A program made the position numbers and the translations under genes. The notes beneath the pieces were generated by a model. The model did no database searches, had not been told where the DNA came from, and saw only the letters and a list, made by a program, of their open reading frames with translations. A stretch of DNA of 64,000 nucleotides from Polynucleobacter sp. AP-Kolm-20A-A1. GTDB taxonomy: Bacteria > Pseudomonadota > Gammaproteobacteria > Burkholderiales > Burkholderiaceae. This document shows positions 28,761-37,425 of this stretch, piece by piece (position 1 is the first letter of the stretch; each line of letters starts with the position of its first letter). The stretch lies in contig NZ_CP061315.1 in assembly GCF_018688315.1 (NCBI RefSeq), positions 1,240,001-1,304,000 of the forward strand, given 5' to 3'.

Positions 28761-29219
28761 ATGAATATGACCCCAACATCCCCCAAAGATGCATCCAAGT
28801 TAGAGGATGCCATTGAAAAATGGACGGTGCCTATTGGAAACCTATTTGTATCCCTCTTTCACCGCATTGCTCTTTTTGGAATTGGGGCAGCAACCGTATG
28901 GTCAGCTGCAGTTGCCTTCTTAGGAATGGTAAGCAAAGGTTCTGCATCTATTGAAGACTTACTCTTGCTATTTATCTACCTGGAGATTGGTGCGATGGTT
29001 GGCATCTACTTCAAAACCAACCATATGCCTGTGCGCTTTTTGATCTACGTTGCCATCACAGCAGTAACGCGGCTCATCATTGATCTTGTCAATACAAAAC
29101 ATGAAGCGGATATGGCTATCTTATTCATGGGCATTACCATTCTTGTGCTTGCTTTGGCAAATGCAGTGGTACGTTACGCCTCCTTCAAATACCCCAGCAG
29201 AACAGGCGACAACGAATAA
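28761..29219 (+). CDS. PsiE-family membrane protein
   Basis: 152 residues. Four hydrophobic segments (about 32-55, 70-90, 92-112, 117-140) with the family-like LLFIYLEIGAMVGIYFKTNHMPVRFLIYVAITAVTR region (read in part as FIYLEIGAMVGIYF and MPVRFLIY). The name comes from phosphate-starvation induction in Escherichia coli; the biochemical role is unknown. The ATG is well placed behind GGAG. It converges on the TAXI gene with 4 bases between the stops. Although the name suggests the Pho regulon, its promoter has no PHO-box-like repeat. Confidence 0.85.
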   Translation: MNMTPTSPKDASKLEDAIEKWTVPIGNLFVSLFHRIALFGIGAATVWSAAVAFLGMVSKGSASIEDLLLLFIYLEIGAMVGIYFKTNHMPVRFLIYVAITAVTRLIIDLVNTKHEADMAILFMGITILVLALANAVVRYASFKYPSRTGDNE

Positions 29220-29223
29220 AGCC

Positions 29224-30633
29224 CTAAAGATCCGGATCAACACCCTCGTCAAACTGATAAGGGTGTTGCCCCCTATTCAGGCAGTTACGGACATAGTCAA
29301 TGCTTGTTCGCAAAGCATAGTAATCGCTCGATAGGCGCTTAGAGACTTGTACATTCAGGGCTTTGTACTCCAGCAAATCTAATTTCTTTAGATATTCATT
29401 GCGCTGCTCTGGGTTGTAATTCAACAGCAATTCTTGCTCAAACTTTTTCAGCTCCCCATAAAGACGATTGAGCTTGTTTTGCATCCGCTTCGCTCGATAG
29501 CTTGGAAGCGCTTGCAAAATTGGGTAGGCAAGCACACAAAACGGCAACAACACAAATATCAAGCGACTAATTAATTCAGCAATCCAAAATGGGAAATAAG
29601 CAGCTAATAAAGGATAGTTATTCTTCTCGTAGTGAACGGCAACTGGGCTCTCAGTCGTGATCGAATCTTTGAAGGATGGGAACTCCCCACGCTCTGCAAA
29701 AAATGAGCCTTTACCGTTTATCGTTCTAGCGGCCTCCAAGAATAAAAACTGAATCGCTGGATGCATACGGTCATCAATCAATATATTGGTTGTGGTTGCA
29801 AGCAACTTCATATCCGCAGATGGAAAGTTTCTCGGCAAGCTAAATGCTCCTTGAGGAACATCCAAAAGATGCAGATAAGGGATGAGCTTGGCATAAGCCT
29901 CCGCCCGCTTAAAGGTTACGAGATGCATCATTGGATCGTTCAGTAGGGCCTGGACATTCGGGGCTTCATAGCTGTCCACAATGAATGCGCCATCGATCTC
30001 ACCAAGTTGCAGCGCCTTCACAGCATCTCCGCCTGGAAGATTGCGCAATTGCACCCCACCCACATAACCAGACTCTTTTAAGATCTTGGTCGCCTGAGCA
30101 TGCGTACCGCTACCCTCTACCCCAGTAGAAATTGTCTTGCCCAAGAAATACTTCAACATGCCATCTACCGCTTCAAGATCGGCAGACTTCATTTCTGGAC
30201 CGCGATAAAAGAACCAAACAGGGTCGTAACCGATTGCGCCCAAAGACTGGATGCCTTTTATATGCTTTGCATGGACCACACCAGCTTGGACAAAGGCGGC
30301 CTGCACCGGATCATTTCGATCAGCCAGGCGCTCGATGTTTTCTTGCGCACCTTTAGTTGGAACAATCTCTAGGGTGACACCTTTTTCTTTAAAGAATTCT
30401 GCGTATTTTTTTCCAAGGTCCTCATAGGATCCGCCAGGAGATCCTGTAGCGATCATCACATGCCTTGGAGGCGGAGGATCTGCATATAGCCAAATGCCAA
30501 CCAGAATAGCCAACAACAGCACTAAGAGCGGCCAAGCCTCTTGCATGAACTGAGTAAAGTCGCTCCACTTCTCCTCTGCAGTCTCTGCGAGGCCTAAATA
30601 GGTTTCTTTTAAGTCTTGTTTAAAGCTTCCCAT
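29224..30633 (-). CDS. TAXI-family TRAP solute-binding protein with two membrane anchors
   Basis: 469 residues. The TAXI domain (about 55-330) is shown by VMIATGSPGGSYEDLGKKYAEFF near 60-82 (IATGSPGGSY), the ENIERLADRNDPVQAAFVQ region and STGVEGSGTHAQA. Unlike a free periplasmic receptor it has an N-terminal membrane helix (about 34-52) without an obvious cleavage site, a second helix near 355-378, and a charged coiled-coil C-terminal tail of about 80 residues that should be cytoplasmic. No TRAP permease genes are nearby. It may be a membrane-tethered sensor rather than a transport receptor (inference). Confidence 0.88.
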   Translation of the reverse strand: MGSFKQDLKETYLGLAETAEEKWSDFTQFMQEAWPLLVLLLAILVGIWLYADPPPPRHVMIATGSPGGSYEDLGKKYAEFFKEKGVTLEIVPTKGAQENIERLADRNDPVQAAFVQAGVVHAKHIKGIQSLGAIGYDPVWFFYRGPEMKSADLEAVDGMLKYFLGKTISTGVEGSGTHAQATKILKESGYVGGVQLRNLPGGDAVKALQLGEIDGAFIVDSYEAPNVQALLNDPMMHLVTFKRAEAYAKLIPYLHLLDVPQGAFSLPRNFPSADMKLLATTTNILIDDRMHPAIQFLFLEAARTINGKGSFFAERGEFPSFKDSITTESPVAVHYEKNNYPLLAAYFPFWIAELISRLIFVLLPFCVLAYPILQALPSYRAKRMQNKLNRLYGELKKFEQELLLNYNPEQRNEYLKKLDLLEYKALNVQVSKRLSSDYYALRTSIDYVRNCLNRGQHPYQFDEGVDPDL

Positions 30634-30719
30634 GCATTACCGATCAGCAAATATGGCAAAAGCTAATGATAATGTGCTTATTGTCATTTTCTCAACTTGT
30701 ATTCGGATACCCCAAAACC

Positions 30720-31421
30720 ATGATGTTTCTTAGAAAATCCCAAGATCGCGGCTATGCAGACCATGGCTGGCTAAAAAGCTTCCACTCTTTCTCATTTGCC
30801 GGCTACCACGACCCTAAATTTATGGGCTGGGGAAACCTAAGGGTCATTAACGAGGATCGGGTTGCTGCTGGCATGGGCTTTGGAAAGCATGGTCACCGCA
30901 ATATGGAAATTATCAGTTACGTACTTTCGGGCGAGTTAGCGCATGAAGACAGTATGGGTAACGTTAAAGGCATTCCTCCGGGTGATGTCCAGCGCATGAG
31001 CGCTGGTACAGGCGTTACCCACAGTGAGTTTAATCACGCCAAAGATCAAACCACCCACTTCTTGCAAATCTGGATAGAGCCAAATTTACTGGAGATTGCA
31101 CCAAGCTATGAACAAATCAGCGTGCCCAGAATCGAAAAAGAAGGGAAGCTTCGACTCGTAGCATCCCCAAATGGCAAAGACAATTCCGTAAAAATTCATG
31201 CTAATGCCTACATGTACGCAGGATTATTTAATGGATCAGAATCGACCACCCTAAGCCTTAATCCACAGCGCAAGGCTTATGCGCACTTAATTCGAGGATC
31301 GCTCACCATCAACGGTCAGCAGCTTGAAGGAGGTGATGCCCTCTTGATAGCTGATGAGGGCTTATTAGAGATCACCAATGGAAAAGACGCTGAAGTCTTG
31401 ATATTTGACCTCAGCGCCTAA
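30720..31421 (+). CDS. Pirin family protein
   Basis: 233 residues from the ATG at 30720 (a second ATG follows at 30723); the longer frame from 30666 adds a non-homologous leader. Pirins are bicupin metal proteins; bacterial members include quercetin dioxygenases and regulators. The N-terminal cupin has the metal ligands in FGKHGHRNMEIISYV (two His and a Glu) and THSEFNH; the start DHGWLKSFHSFSFAGYHDP is the family hallmark. Length fits the YhhW type. Divergent from the TAXI gene; converges on the Bug receptor gene. Confidence 0.9.
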   Translation: MMFLRKSQDRGYADHGWLKSFHSFSFAGYHDPKFMGWGNLRVINEDRVAAGMGFGKHGHRNMEIISYVLSGELAHEDSMGNVKGIPPGDVQRMSAGTGVTHSEFNHAKDQTTHFLQIWIEPNLLEIAPSYEQISVPRIEKEGKLRLVASPNGKDNSVKIHANAYMYAGLFNGSESTTLSLNPQRKAYAHLIRGSLTINGQQLEGGDALLIADEGLLEITNGKDAEVLIFDLSA

Positions 31422-31435
31422 GTTGAATTCTAGAG

Positions 31436-32407
31436 TTAGTCCAGCTTAATCTTTGCTTTCTCAATCACCACTTTCCATCTAGCAATATCGGAGTTATACA
31501 AATCCGTAAATTGCTGGGTGTTCATTGGCGCAATTTGAACGCCCGCTTTTTGAAAACGCTCTTTCATTTCGGGGGTTTCTAAGATTTTTAATACCGCGCT
31601 ATTAAGCGCCTGAACAATACTAGTAGGCGTGCCAGCAGGAACAAACATTCCTTGCCATAGAGCCATTTCATAACCCTTTACACCAGCCTCCTGGATGGTC
31701 ACCAACTCAGGAGCGCCGCTAAAGCGAGCCTTGCTAGTAACAGCCAATGCCCTTACCTTTTCACCTTTATACAAAGGAAGACCTACTGGCATACCAGCAA
31801 AATAGAAATCGATTTGACCACCCACTAAATCAGTTGCTGCCGGTGATCCACCTTTATAAGGAATATGAATTGCCTGTAAGCCGGTAGTGGCGAGAAACAG
31901 TTCGCCCGCCATATGATCTGAATTTCCAATCCCTGAAGATCCAAAACTTAACTTGCCAGGTTCTGCTTTGAGCATCGCAATGAGATCAGCGACACTTTTA
32001 GCGTTGGAATTGTTATTCACAATCAAAATATGCGGTGTAGCAGCAACGCCTACTACTGGCAATAAATCCTTTTGGCCATTAAATGGCAATCTAGGATTTG
32101 CTGCCACATTGATTGCCAAGCCATTTTGTGCAAACAAAATGGTATAGCCATCCGGCGTACTTTTCGCTACCGCATCGGCAGCCAAACTACCCGCCGCACC
32201 ACCACGATTCTCCACCACAATCGGTTGCTTTAATGCAATGCTCAGGTCATTTGCAATCATCCGACCCACAATGTCGGTTGAGCTACCTGGCGCATAGCCA
32301 ATCATCATTTTGATTGGCTTATCTGGGTAAGCAGCAAAGGCCGCCCCCGCTATTACCGGAACTACTGCCACGCTTATTGCTATGTTTTTTATTAATTTTT
32401 TAAACAT
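31436..32407 (-). CDS. Bug-family periplasmic solute-binding receptor
   Basis: 323 residues. Signal peptide ends AFAA; mature start YPDKPIKMMIGYAPGSSTDIVGR is a Bug-type N-terminus. FGSSGIGNSDHMAGELF and IPYKGGSPAATDLVGGQID follow as in the family. Located 19 bases after the Ldh-type oxidoreductase gene, it is the last gene of the operon led by the SMP-30 lactonase gene. Likely binds a sugar acid or other carboxylate degraded by the cluster. No TctA/TctB partner in the window. Confidence 0.92.
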   Translation of the reverse strand: MFKKLIKNIAISVAVVPVIAGAAFAAYPDKPIKMMIGYAPGSSTDIVGRMIANDLSIALKQPIVVENRGGAAGSLAADAVAKSTPDGYTILFAQNGLAINVAANPRLPFNGQKDLLPVVGVAATPHILIVNNNSNAKSVADLIAMLKAEPGKLSFGSSGIGNSDHMAGELFLATTGLQAIHIPYKGGSPAATDLVGGQIDFYFAGMPVGLPLYKGEKVRALAVTSKARFSGAPELVTIQEAGVKGYEMALWQGMFVPAGTPTSIVQALNSAVLKILETPEMKERFQKAGVQIAPMNTQQFTDLYNSDIARWKVVIEKAKIKLD

Positions 32408-32426
32408 ATTGTCTCCTCCAGTATTT

Positions 32427-33485
32427 CTATAAATGTAAAGCTGCGATACCGCACTCCTTAGCGCAGGTATTCAAAGCCTGCAACAACTCAGGCGCTACCG
32501 GAATGCCTTTGCGCATTCTTTCCGCCATCACTTTTGCCGCACCTTCTCCAGGCACACGAATTTCTTTTACACCAGGCAGTGTTGATGAGTTCTTAAGATC
32601 CTCAACCAAGGTCATCACCCGTTGAACAAAATCTTCTCTATTTCCAAAGGCGCTTGGATCAACAGCAATAATGGTTTGTCCAGTGTTGGTAATCAAATCA
32701 TGATGTGCATTGAAATCAATAGTTCCCTTACCAACAGCCGCATTATTTAAAGCACCCGCAAGCAATCCAATCATTACGGCCAGACCGTAACCTTTATAGC
32801 CACCAATAGGCAACAAAGAGCCCTCAGAAGATTTTTGTGGATCAGTAATTGGATTTCCCTGACGGTCCATCATCCAACCTTCTGGAATAGGCTCGCCTTT
32901 TTGGGCGGCTACCTTAACCTTGCCATAAGCAGCAACTGTTGTTGCTATGTCTAATAGCACAATAGGTTCATTGCCAGCTGGCACAGCGATCGCTATAGGA
33001 TTTGTAGAAAGCAGTAAATCAATTCCGCCCCAAGGAGCCATGTGATTTGCGTTGCCGACTGCCATATAAATACCGATATAACCCTGCTCCGCTAATTTCC
33101 GTACGTACACCGAAGCCGCGCCAGAGTGATTTCCAAAGTGACTACCAATCCAGCACACGCTGTGTTGTTTCACTTTCTCAATTGCAAGCTCTACCGCTTT
33201 ATTCATCACCAGGTGACCTAATGCGTTATCACCATTAATCAAAGCCGTTGCACCTTGCTCGCGCTCAATATGAATATTGGGATTCAGGTTTACGCCCCCT
33301 GCACGAATTCTCTTTAAATAAGCAGGCAGGCGAAAGATGCCATGGCCATCAGCACCAACCAAGTCAGACTGGATCATTAACTCTGCAATGAGATTCGCAT
33401 CAGCCAACGGAACTTGCGCTGACTGCAATGCACTAGAGATAAATGCCTGTGCATCAGAGATGGGAAGATATTTTATGTTTGACAT
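32427..33485 (-). CDS. Ldh family NAD(P)-dependent oxidoreductase (malate/L-lactate/diketogulonate reductase family)
   Basis: 352 residues. The family is the Ldh_2 fold, unrelated to classic lactate dehydrogenase, and includes sulfolactate, malate and 2,3-diketo-L-gulonate reductases. The proton-donor region DLVGADGHGIFRLPAYL near 40-56 holds the catalytic His; FGNHSGAASVYVRKLAEQGYIGIYM and GGYKGYGLAVMIGLLAGAL (in part GYKGYGLA) bind cofactor and close the active site. It sits between the GntR regulator and a Bug receptor gene, so oxidation or reduction of a 2-oxo sugar acid is likely (inference). Confidence 0.9.
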   Translation of the reverse strand: MSNIKYLPISDAQAFISSALQSAQVPLADANLIAELMIQSDLVGADGHGIFRLPAYLKRIRAGGVNLNPNIHIEREQGATALINGDNALGHLVMNKAVELAIEKVKQHSVCWIGSHFGNHSGAASVYVRKLAEQGYIGIYMAVGNANHMAPWGGIDLLLSTNPIAIAVPAGNEPIVLLDIATTVAAYGKVKVAAQKGEPIPEGWMMDRQGNPITDPQKSSEGSLLPIGGYKGYGLAVMIGLLAGALNNAAVGKGTIDFNAHHDLITNTGQTIIAVDPSAFGNREDFVQRVMTLVEDLKNSSTLPGVKEIRVPGEGAAKVMAERMRKGIPVAPELLQALNTCAKECGIAALHL

Positions 33486-33491
33486 ACTGAT

Positions 33492-34259
33492 TTAGATTTC
33501 GGAGCTTGCCTTGAATTCCATACTGTAGATGTATTTATTTTCGGGGTGGTGAGTCACTGTAACCTCAAATAACTTATCTTGGTCATCAAAATAACGGCGA
33601 ATAATCACCAAACACGGATCATGTGGCTTGAGTATTAGCTTTTCCGCCATTTCGACCGAGGCTGGAGCTGCATAGACATCCACTTCCGCCCGCTCAATTC
33701 TGGCGCCATACTTTTTTTCAATCTGCTCGTACACCATCACCTGAGCATGCTCTGGGTCTGATGTTAAGGACGCGAATTGAGGGAGGATATAAATATCTGT
33801 ATACGCAATCACCTCTTCCGATTGCTGACGTTTGCGTATGCCGCCAATGTGATACCAAGAAGAGCCAATCGGCGCGCCCACAATTTGGCTGAGATTGCCA
33901 TCAAGCTCTACAAACTCTTCAACCAAGTTAACTCGATAGGTATTGCGCGAATAACTCAAGATATCGGTAGGCGAGTTATAGCTTTGACTAAAGCGACGCA
34001 ACCTTTGCCTTGAAACCACTTGAGTAGGTGCGCCCTGTCGGCGATAGATCAGCCCATTGGATTCCAGAATTTGGAGGGCATGCCGTAAGGTATGCCTGCT
34101 GGACTGAAAATCTCTACAGAGATCTGCCTCAGCAGGCAAGATAGAGCCAACAGGCCAATCCCCTTTGTATATATGTTGCTCTAGCGTATTCGCTAGAGCT
34201 TTATATAGGGGCAAACGTTCGGTCAATTTAGGAAAGTCCAAACATTTTCTTGCCAGCAA
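33492..34259 (-). CDS. GntR/HutC-family transcriptional regulator
   Basis: 255 residues. N-terminal winged helix (about 15-80) with PLYKALANTLEQHIYKGDW, GSILPAEADLCRDFQSSRHTLRHALQ (recognition helix SSRHTLRHAL) and a wing ending YRRQGAPTQV. A C-terminal UTRA ligand domain (about 95-250) marks the HutC subfamily. The 5' end overlaps the SMP-30 gene by 32 bases; a TTG at 34241 is another possible start, so the exact N-terminus is uncertain. It probably senses a pathway intermediate and represses the sugar-acid cluster from the 35161-35304 intergenic region. Confidence 0.9.
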   Translation of the reverse strand: MLARKCLDFPKLTERLPLYKALANTLEQHIYKGDWPVGSILPAEADLCRDFQSSRHTLRHALQILESNGLIYRRQGAPTQVVSRQRLRRFSQSYNSPTDILSYSRNTYRVNLVEEFVELDGNLSQIVGAPIGSSWYHIGGIRKRQQSEEVIAYTDIYILPQFASLTSDPEHAQVMVYEQIEKKYGARIERAEVDVYAAPASVEMAEKLILKPHDPCLVIIRRYFDDQDKLFEVTVTHHPENKYIYSMEFKASSEI

Positions 34260-35160
34260 CAGGCAAGCTAGCCTTCAAGATATCACCTGATAAAGATTCA
34301 GTAATGTACAAATCCTTATTCTCAGGTCCACCAAAACACATATTGGCCAAATGATGATGATGTGGGTTCTCAGAGTAGATTAAATGTGTTGGCAACATAT
34401 TGTTATCAAATCTCCAGATGCCAATACCAAGATGGCACACCAATAATCCATTTTCAGAATCCATTTCGATTCCATCAGGTCCCGCTACACCACCCGTCAA
34501 TTGAATGGCAACGCCGGTCTTTGATACAGAGCCATCGGCCATCAATGGCAATCTCCAGATTTGCTGTGATCTAGTTGCCGCTACAAAGACGTGCTTTTCT
34601 TGGGTATTCAAAGTGATACCGTTTGGACTTGGGACGTTTAATGCCAAACGATCCAATTGACCATTGGCGCGCAATCTAAACACTCGACCTGTAGGGTCTG
34701 CAATACCAGTTTGACCTTGGTCCGTGAAATACAGGTCCCCATTTGAAGCAAAGTGAAGATCGTTTAAACCTTTAAAGTTTTCGCTATACATAGAACCCAA
34801 AATGGTTTCAATCTTTCCAGTCTTGGTGTCTAAAGCAAGCAAACCTGCTTTGTAATCACAAATGAATGCGCGGCCATCTTTATGAAACTTCAACCCGTTT
34901 GGCCAACCATCGTATTGCGTTACCAAATCCCAATTACCTTTAGTGTCGATTCTAAAAACACGGCCGAAAGGAATATCCACAAACCATAAATTACCTTCAC
35001 GGTCGAATGATGGGCCCTCTAAAAAACACTCCACCTCAGCGCCCTGACGATTAGGGTCAGACCAGCCGGTGCGGGATTTTTTCCTGAATTTCTCAGGCAT
35101 CGTTGAAAACACTTCAGTTTTAATTTTTTCGACTGGCTGGAAAGGGTTATGCATAGTCAT
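34228..35160 (-). CDS. SMP-30/gluconolactonase family lactonase
   Basis: 310 residues. Six-bladed propeller hydrolase that opens sugar lactones with a divalent metal. Visible are the ligand-bearing FLEGPSFDREGNLWFVD (metal Glu) near 47-63, GLNDLHFASNGDLYFTD near 130, PNGITLNTQEKHVFV near 178 and GPDGIEMDSENGLLV near 230 (metal Asp). The ATG at 35160 has GGAG nine bases upstream. First gene of the minus-strand operon SMP-30, gntR, ldh, bug. Acts upstream of the dehydratases by producing the open sugar acid. Confidence 0.9.
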   Translation of the reverse strand: MTMHNPFQPVEKIKTEVFSTMPEKFRKKSRTGWSDPNRQGAEVECFLEGPSFDREGNLWFVDIPFGRVFRIDTKGNWDLVTQYDGWPNGLKFHKDGRAFICDYKAGLLALDTKTGKIETILGSMYSENFKGLNDLHFASNGDLYFTDQGQTGIADPTGRVFRLRANGQLDRLALNVPSPNGITLNTQEKHVFVAATRSQQIWRLPLMADGSVSKTGVAIQLTGGVAGPDGIEMDSENGLLVCHLGIGIWRFDNNMLPTHLIYSENPHHHHLANMCFGGPENKDLYITESLSGDILKASLPVAGKKMFGLS

Positions 35161-35176
35161 TTGGGCTGTCTCCTAA

Positions 35177-35287
35177 GCTAAGTTATGCGTATATGTTATG
35201 TTTTATCACCATACTATTAAACCATATTTAATGTTAGTCTTATATCTTTATTGAGCTGTATTGATAAAGCTCACTTCTTAACTTAGC
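35177..35287. promoter_or_regulatory. Divergent promoter region with 9-bp inverted repeat
   Basis: The AT-rich gap between the divergent SMP-30 and dehydrogenase genes carries GCTAAGTTA at 35177-35185 and its exact inverse TAACTTAGC at 35279-35287, 93 bases apart. GTTATG also occurs twice as a direct repeat just inside the left copy (35182-35200 region). These are candidate operators for the adjacent GntR/HutC regulator, but they do not match a known GntR consensus closely. Confidence 0.4.
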
Positions 35288-35304
35288 CGTATAGGTTGAA
35301 TAAT

Positions 35305-36240
35305 ATGAAATCTGTAGCCGTCATCGGAACTGGCATCATGGCAGCGGGCATTGCCGCTGGATTCATTGCCAGAAATATTCCTGTTGTCATTTTGGGTAGA
35401 AGCAAAGAAAAAGCGGATGCCTGTTTAGATAAGTCCATCACACTAGCTAAGAAAATTGGCATGACTGGCCCTAATGCACAAAAAGATCCAGCGCTAATTA
35501 AGACCGAGCAAAGCACCGATACCTTAGAGGGTTGGAGCGATTGGAACCAATTTCAGTGGGTTATTGAAACCGTTGCTGAGAACTTAGAAATAAAGCAGGC
35601 CGTATTTTCTTTTCTTGATAAGACTGTGCCGCCTCACATTCCTATCGGTAGCAATAGTTCTGGATTTCCAATTAGCAAAATTGCCGAAGGCCTCACTACT
35701 GCGAATCGCATGATGGGTGCCCATTACTTTATGCCTGCGGAAGTCGTGCCATTGGTAGAAATTGTGATGGGACAGAAAACAGATCTGGCAAGCGCGCAAC
35801 AAGCCTGTGAACTTTATAAGGCGATTGATAAGAAGCCAGTGCTCGTCAAAAAAGATATCCCCGGCTTTTTAGCCAACAGAATTCAACATGCTTTGATGAG
35901 GGAAGCCTTGTCCCTGGTTCAAGAGGGTATTGCAACACCCGAGGATATTGATGATGCCGTCAGATACAGCTTTGGATTTAGGTATGCCGCCGTTGGACCA
36001 ATGACCCAAAAGGAAATTTCCGGTTGGGATGGCATGGCCAATGCAGCCAAGGAAATCTATCCATCACTATCGAATATCACCACCCTACCTCCAAAAGTCG
36101 TTCAGCTCATGAGTGAGGGCAAGACCGGCATGAAGGCAGGCGAAGGATTTAGAAAATGGAGTCCAGAAGAAATTGCAAAAGTGTCTGACTCTTATTCAAG
36201 AAGACTTAAAGCAGCCTTTGATGTTCTCAATATTGAATAA
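35305..36240 (+). CDS. 3-hydroxyacyl-CoA dehydrogenase family protein (possible L-gulonate 3-dehydrogenase)
   Basis: 311 residues from the ATG at 35305 (a TTG at 35296 is also in frame). The Rossmann motif is VIGTGIMAAGIAAGF at residues 5-19. NSSGFPISKIAEGL (catalytic Ser/Asn region), the catalytic-type His in MMGAHYFMPAEVVPLVEIV near 138, and FLANRIQHALMREALSLV place it with 3-hydroxyacyl-CoA dehydrogenases and lambda-crystallin. The latter oxidise L-gulonate, which would fit the sugar-acid neighbourhood better than a CoA substrate. Its 3' end overlaps the convergent enolase-superfamily gene by 14 bases. Confidence 0.88.
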   Translation: MKSVAVIGTGIMAAGIAAGFIARNIPVVILGRSKEKADACLDKSITLAKKIGMTGPNAQKDPALIKTEQSTDTLEGWSDWNQFQWVIETVAENLEIKQAVFSFLDKTVPPHIPIGSNSSGFPISKIAEGLTTANRMMGAHYFMPAEVVPLVEIVMGQKTDLASAQQACELYKAIDKKPVLVKKDIPGFLANRIQHALMREALSLVQEGIATPEDIDDAVRYSFGFRYAAVGPMTQKEISGWDGMANAAKEIYPSLSNITTLPPKVVQLMSEGKTGMKAGEGFRKWSPEEIAKVSDSYSRRLKAAFDVLNIE

Positions 36241-37372
36241 CTGAGTAACCCTTGCAAACAGCCTCTTTTACCCTCTCAGCATTTGGAGTAATACCAATGC
36301 CGGTATCAGCTAACTGCGACACAGGGAAATGGCCTTGTTCCGCAGCCAATGGCTTCTCGCAAATATCAAACTGCAAATATTGATTTGACATGCTAAAGCC
36401 CCAAGGTACATCTCCTAATGCAAAGCCAATGGATGCTGTTGCTGCAGCCGATAAGGAGGTTTCTGCAACCTTGCAAGCCAAATTCAATTGCAATGCATTA
36501 GCAGCTAAAAATCTTGCGCATTTAAATGCCTTAGTTACACCACCTGTTTTGATTAACTTCAAACTTGCGCCGTCAAAGGCGCCCGCCTCCAGAAATTCAC
36601 TAATTTCTTCCAATCCGTGGATAGATTCATCCAAACCAATCGGAATGGCAGATTCTTTTTTGAGCAGCACAAAGTCTTCCATAGGTAAATCTGCTGCGAT
36701 GAGCTGCTCTGCGAATGCCAATTTTTTTGCTTCTGCAGATCGGCAAAATGTCATGGCGTTTTCTAAACTCATTGCACCGTTAGCATCCACGGAAATTACA
36801 TCATTGCCTAAAGCCTCAGAGAGCACCTGGACTCGATGCAAATCCTCGGCCAAGCTTAAAGAGCCAATCTTGATTTTCCAGTGCTTAAAGCCTAGCGCAC
36901 GATACGCTTTTGCATCTGCCAATTCTTTATCTAAGGTTCCGCCCAACATCCTGAGCAAAGGAATGCTGGCGGGTTTTGTGCGCAGATCCAAATTGGCACT
37001 CTTGCGCAAAAATTGCCACAAGGCAATGGATTCTTTTTGGGTGTACAAATCTAATAAAGCCATTTCAAGGCAAGACTTGGCAGAAGCGTTGCCGTACAAA
37101 ATACAATCAAGCTGCGCACAAAATTGGCTTGGGTCACTCCACTCCAACGAGCGGGCTTTATCAACAAGGTATTTCACATTTGCAAGCAAACTATCAAGCG
37201 TCTCACCAGTCATCAATGGTGCGACAGAGGCCTCACCCCAACCTTTTCGGCCCTCTGCGTCTTCAAGGCATACCAGCACTGTTTTGGCATCAACAATCAG
37301 CTCACGCGCCATCTTAATCGGCTCAATGAGCGGAATAGATAGCGGAAAGATGGTGGCTTGAGTGATTTTCAT
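36227..37372 (-). CDS. Enolase-superfamily enzyme (mandelate racemase/muconate lactonizing type)
   Basis: 381 residues. N-terminal capping domain (1-125) and TIM barrel. The catalytic Lys pair is in FKHWKIKIG near 168-176 (KxK). Metal ligands are Asp in SVDANGAMS near 198, Glu in FAEQLI near 224 and Asp in GLDESIHG near 249; KLIKTGG near 272 carries the opposite Lys. All are intact. The pattern fits the muconate-lactonizing subgroup (cycloisomerases, dipeptide epimerases, some dehydratases). Divergent from a Bug receptor gene and convergent with the dehydrogenase gene. Sugar-acid dehydratase or epimerase activity is inferred from context only. Confidence 0.87.
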   Translation of the reverse strand: MKITQATIFPLSIPLIEPIKMARELIVDAKTVLVCLEDAEGRKGWGEASVAPLMTGETLDSLLANVKYLVDKARSLEWSDPSQFCAQLDCILYGNASAKSCLEMALLDLYTQKESIALWQFLRKSANLDLRTKPASIPLLRMLGGTLDKELADAKAYRALGFKHWKIKIGSLSLAEDLHRVQVLSEALGNDVISVDANGAMSLENAMTFCRSAEAKKLAFAEQLIAADLPMEDFVLLKKESAIPIGLDESIHGLEEISEFLEAGAFDGASLKLIKTGGVTKAFKCARFLAANALQLNLACKVAETSLSAAATASIGFALGDVPWGFSMSNQYLQFDICEKPLAAEQGHFPVSQLADTGIGITPNAERVKEAVCKGYSVIQY

Positions 37373-37425
37373 TTTTACAGTGGTTTACAGTTTTAACTAA
37401 TAAGAATAATTCAGGAGAACCTTAC

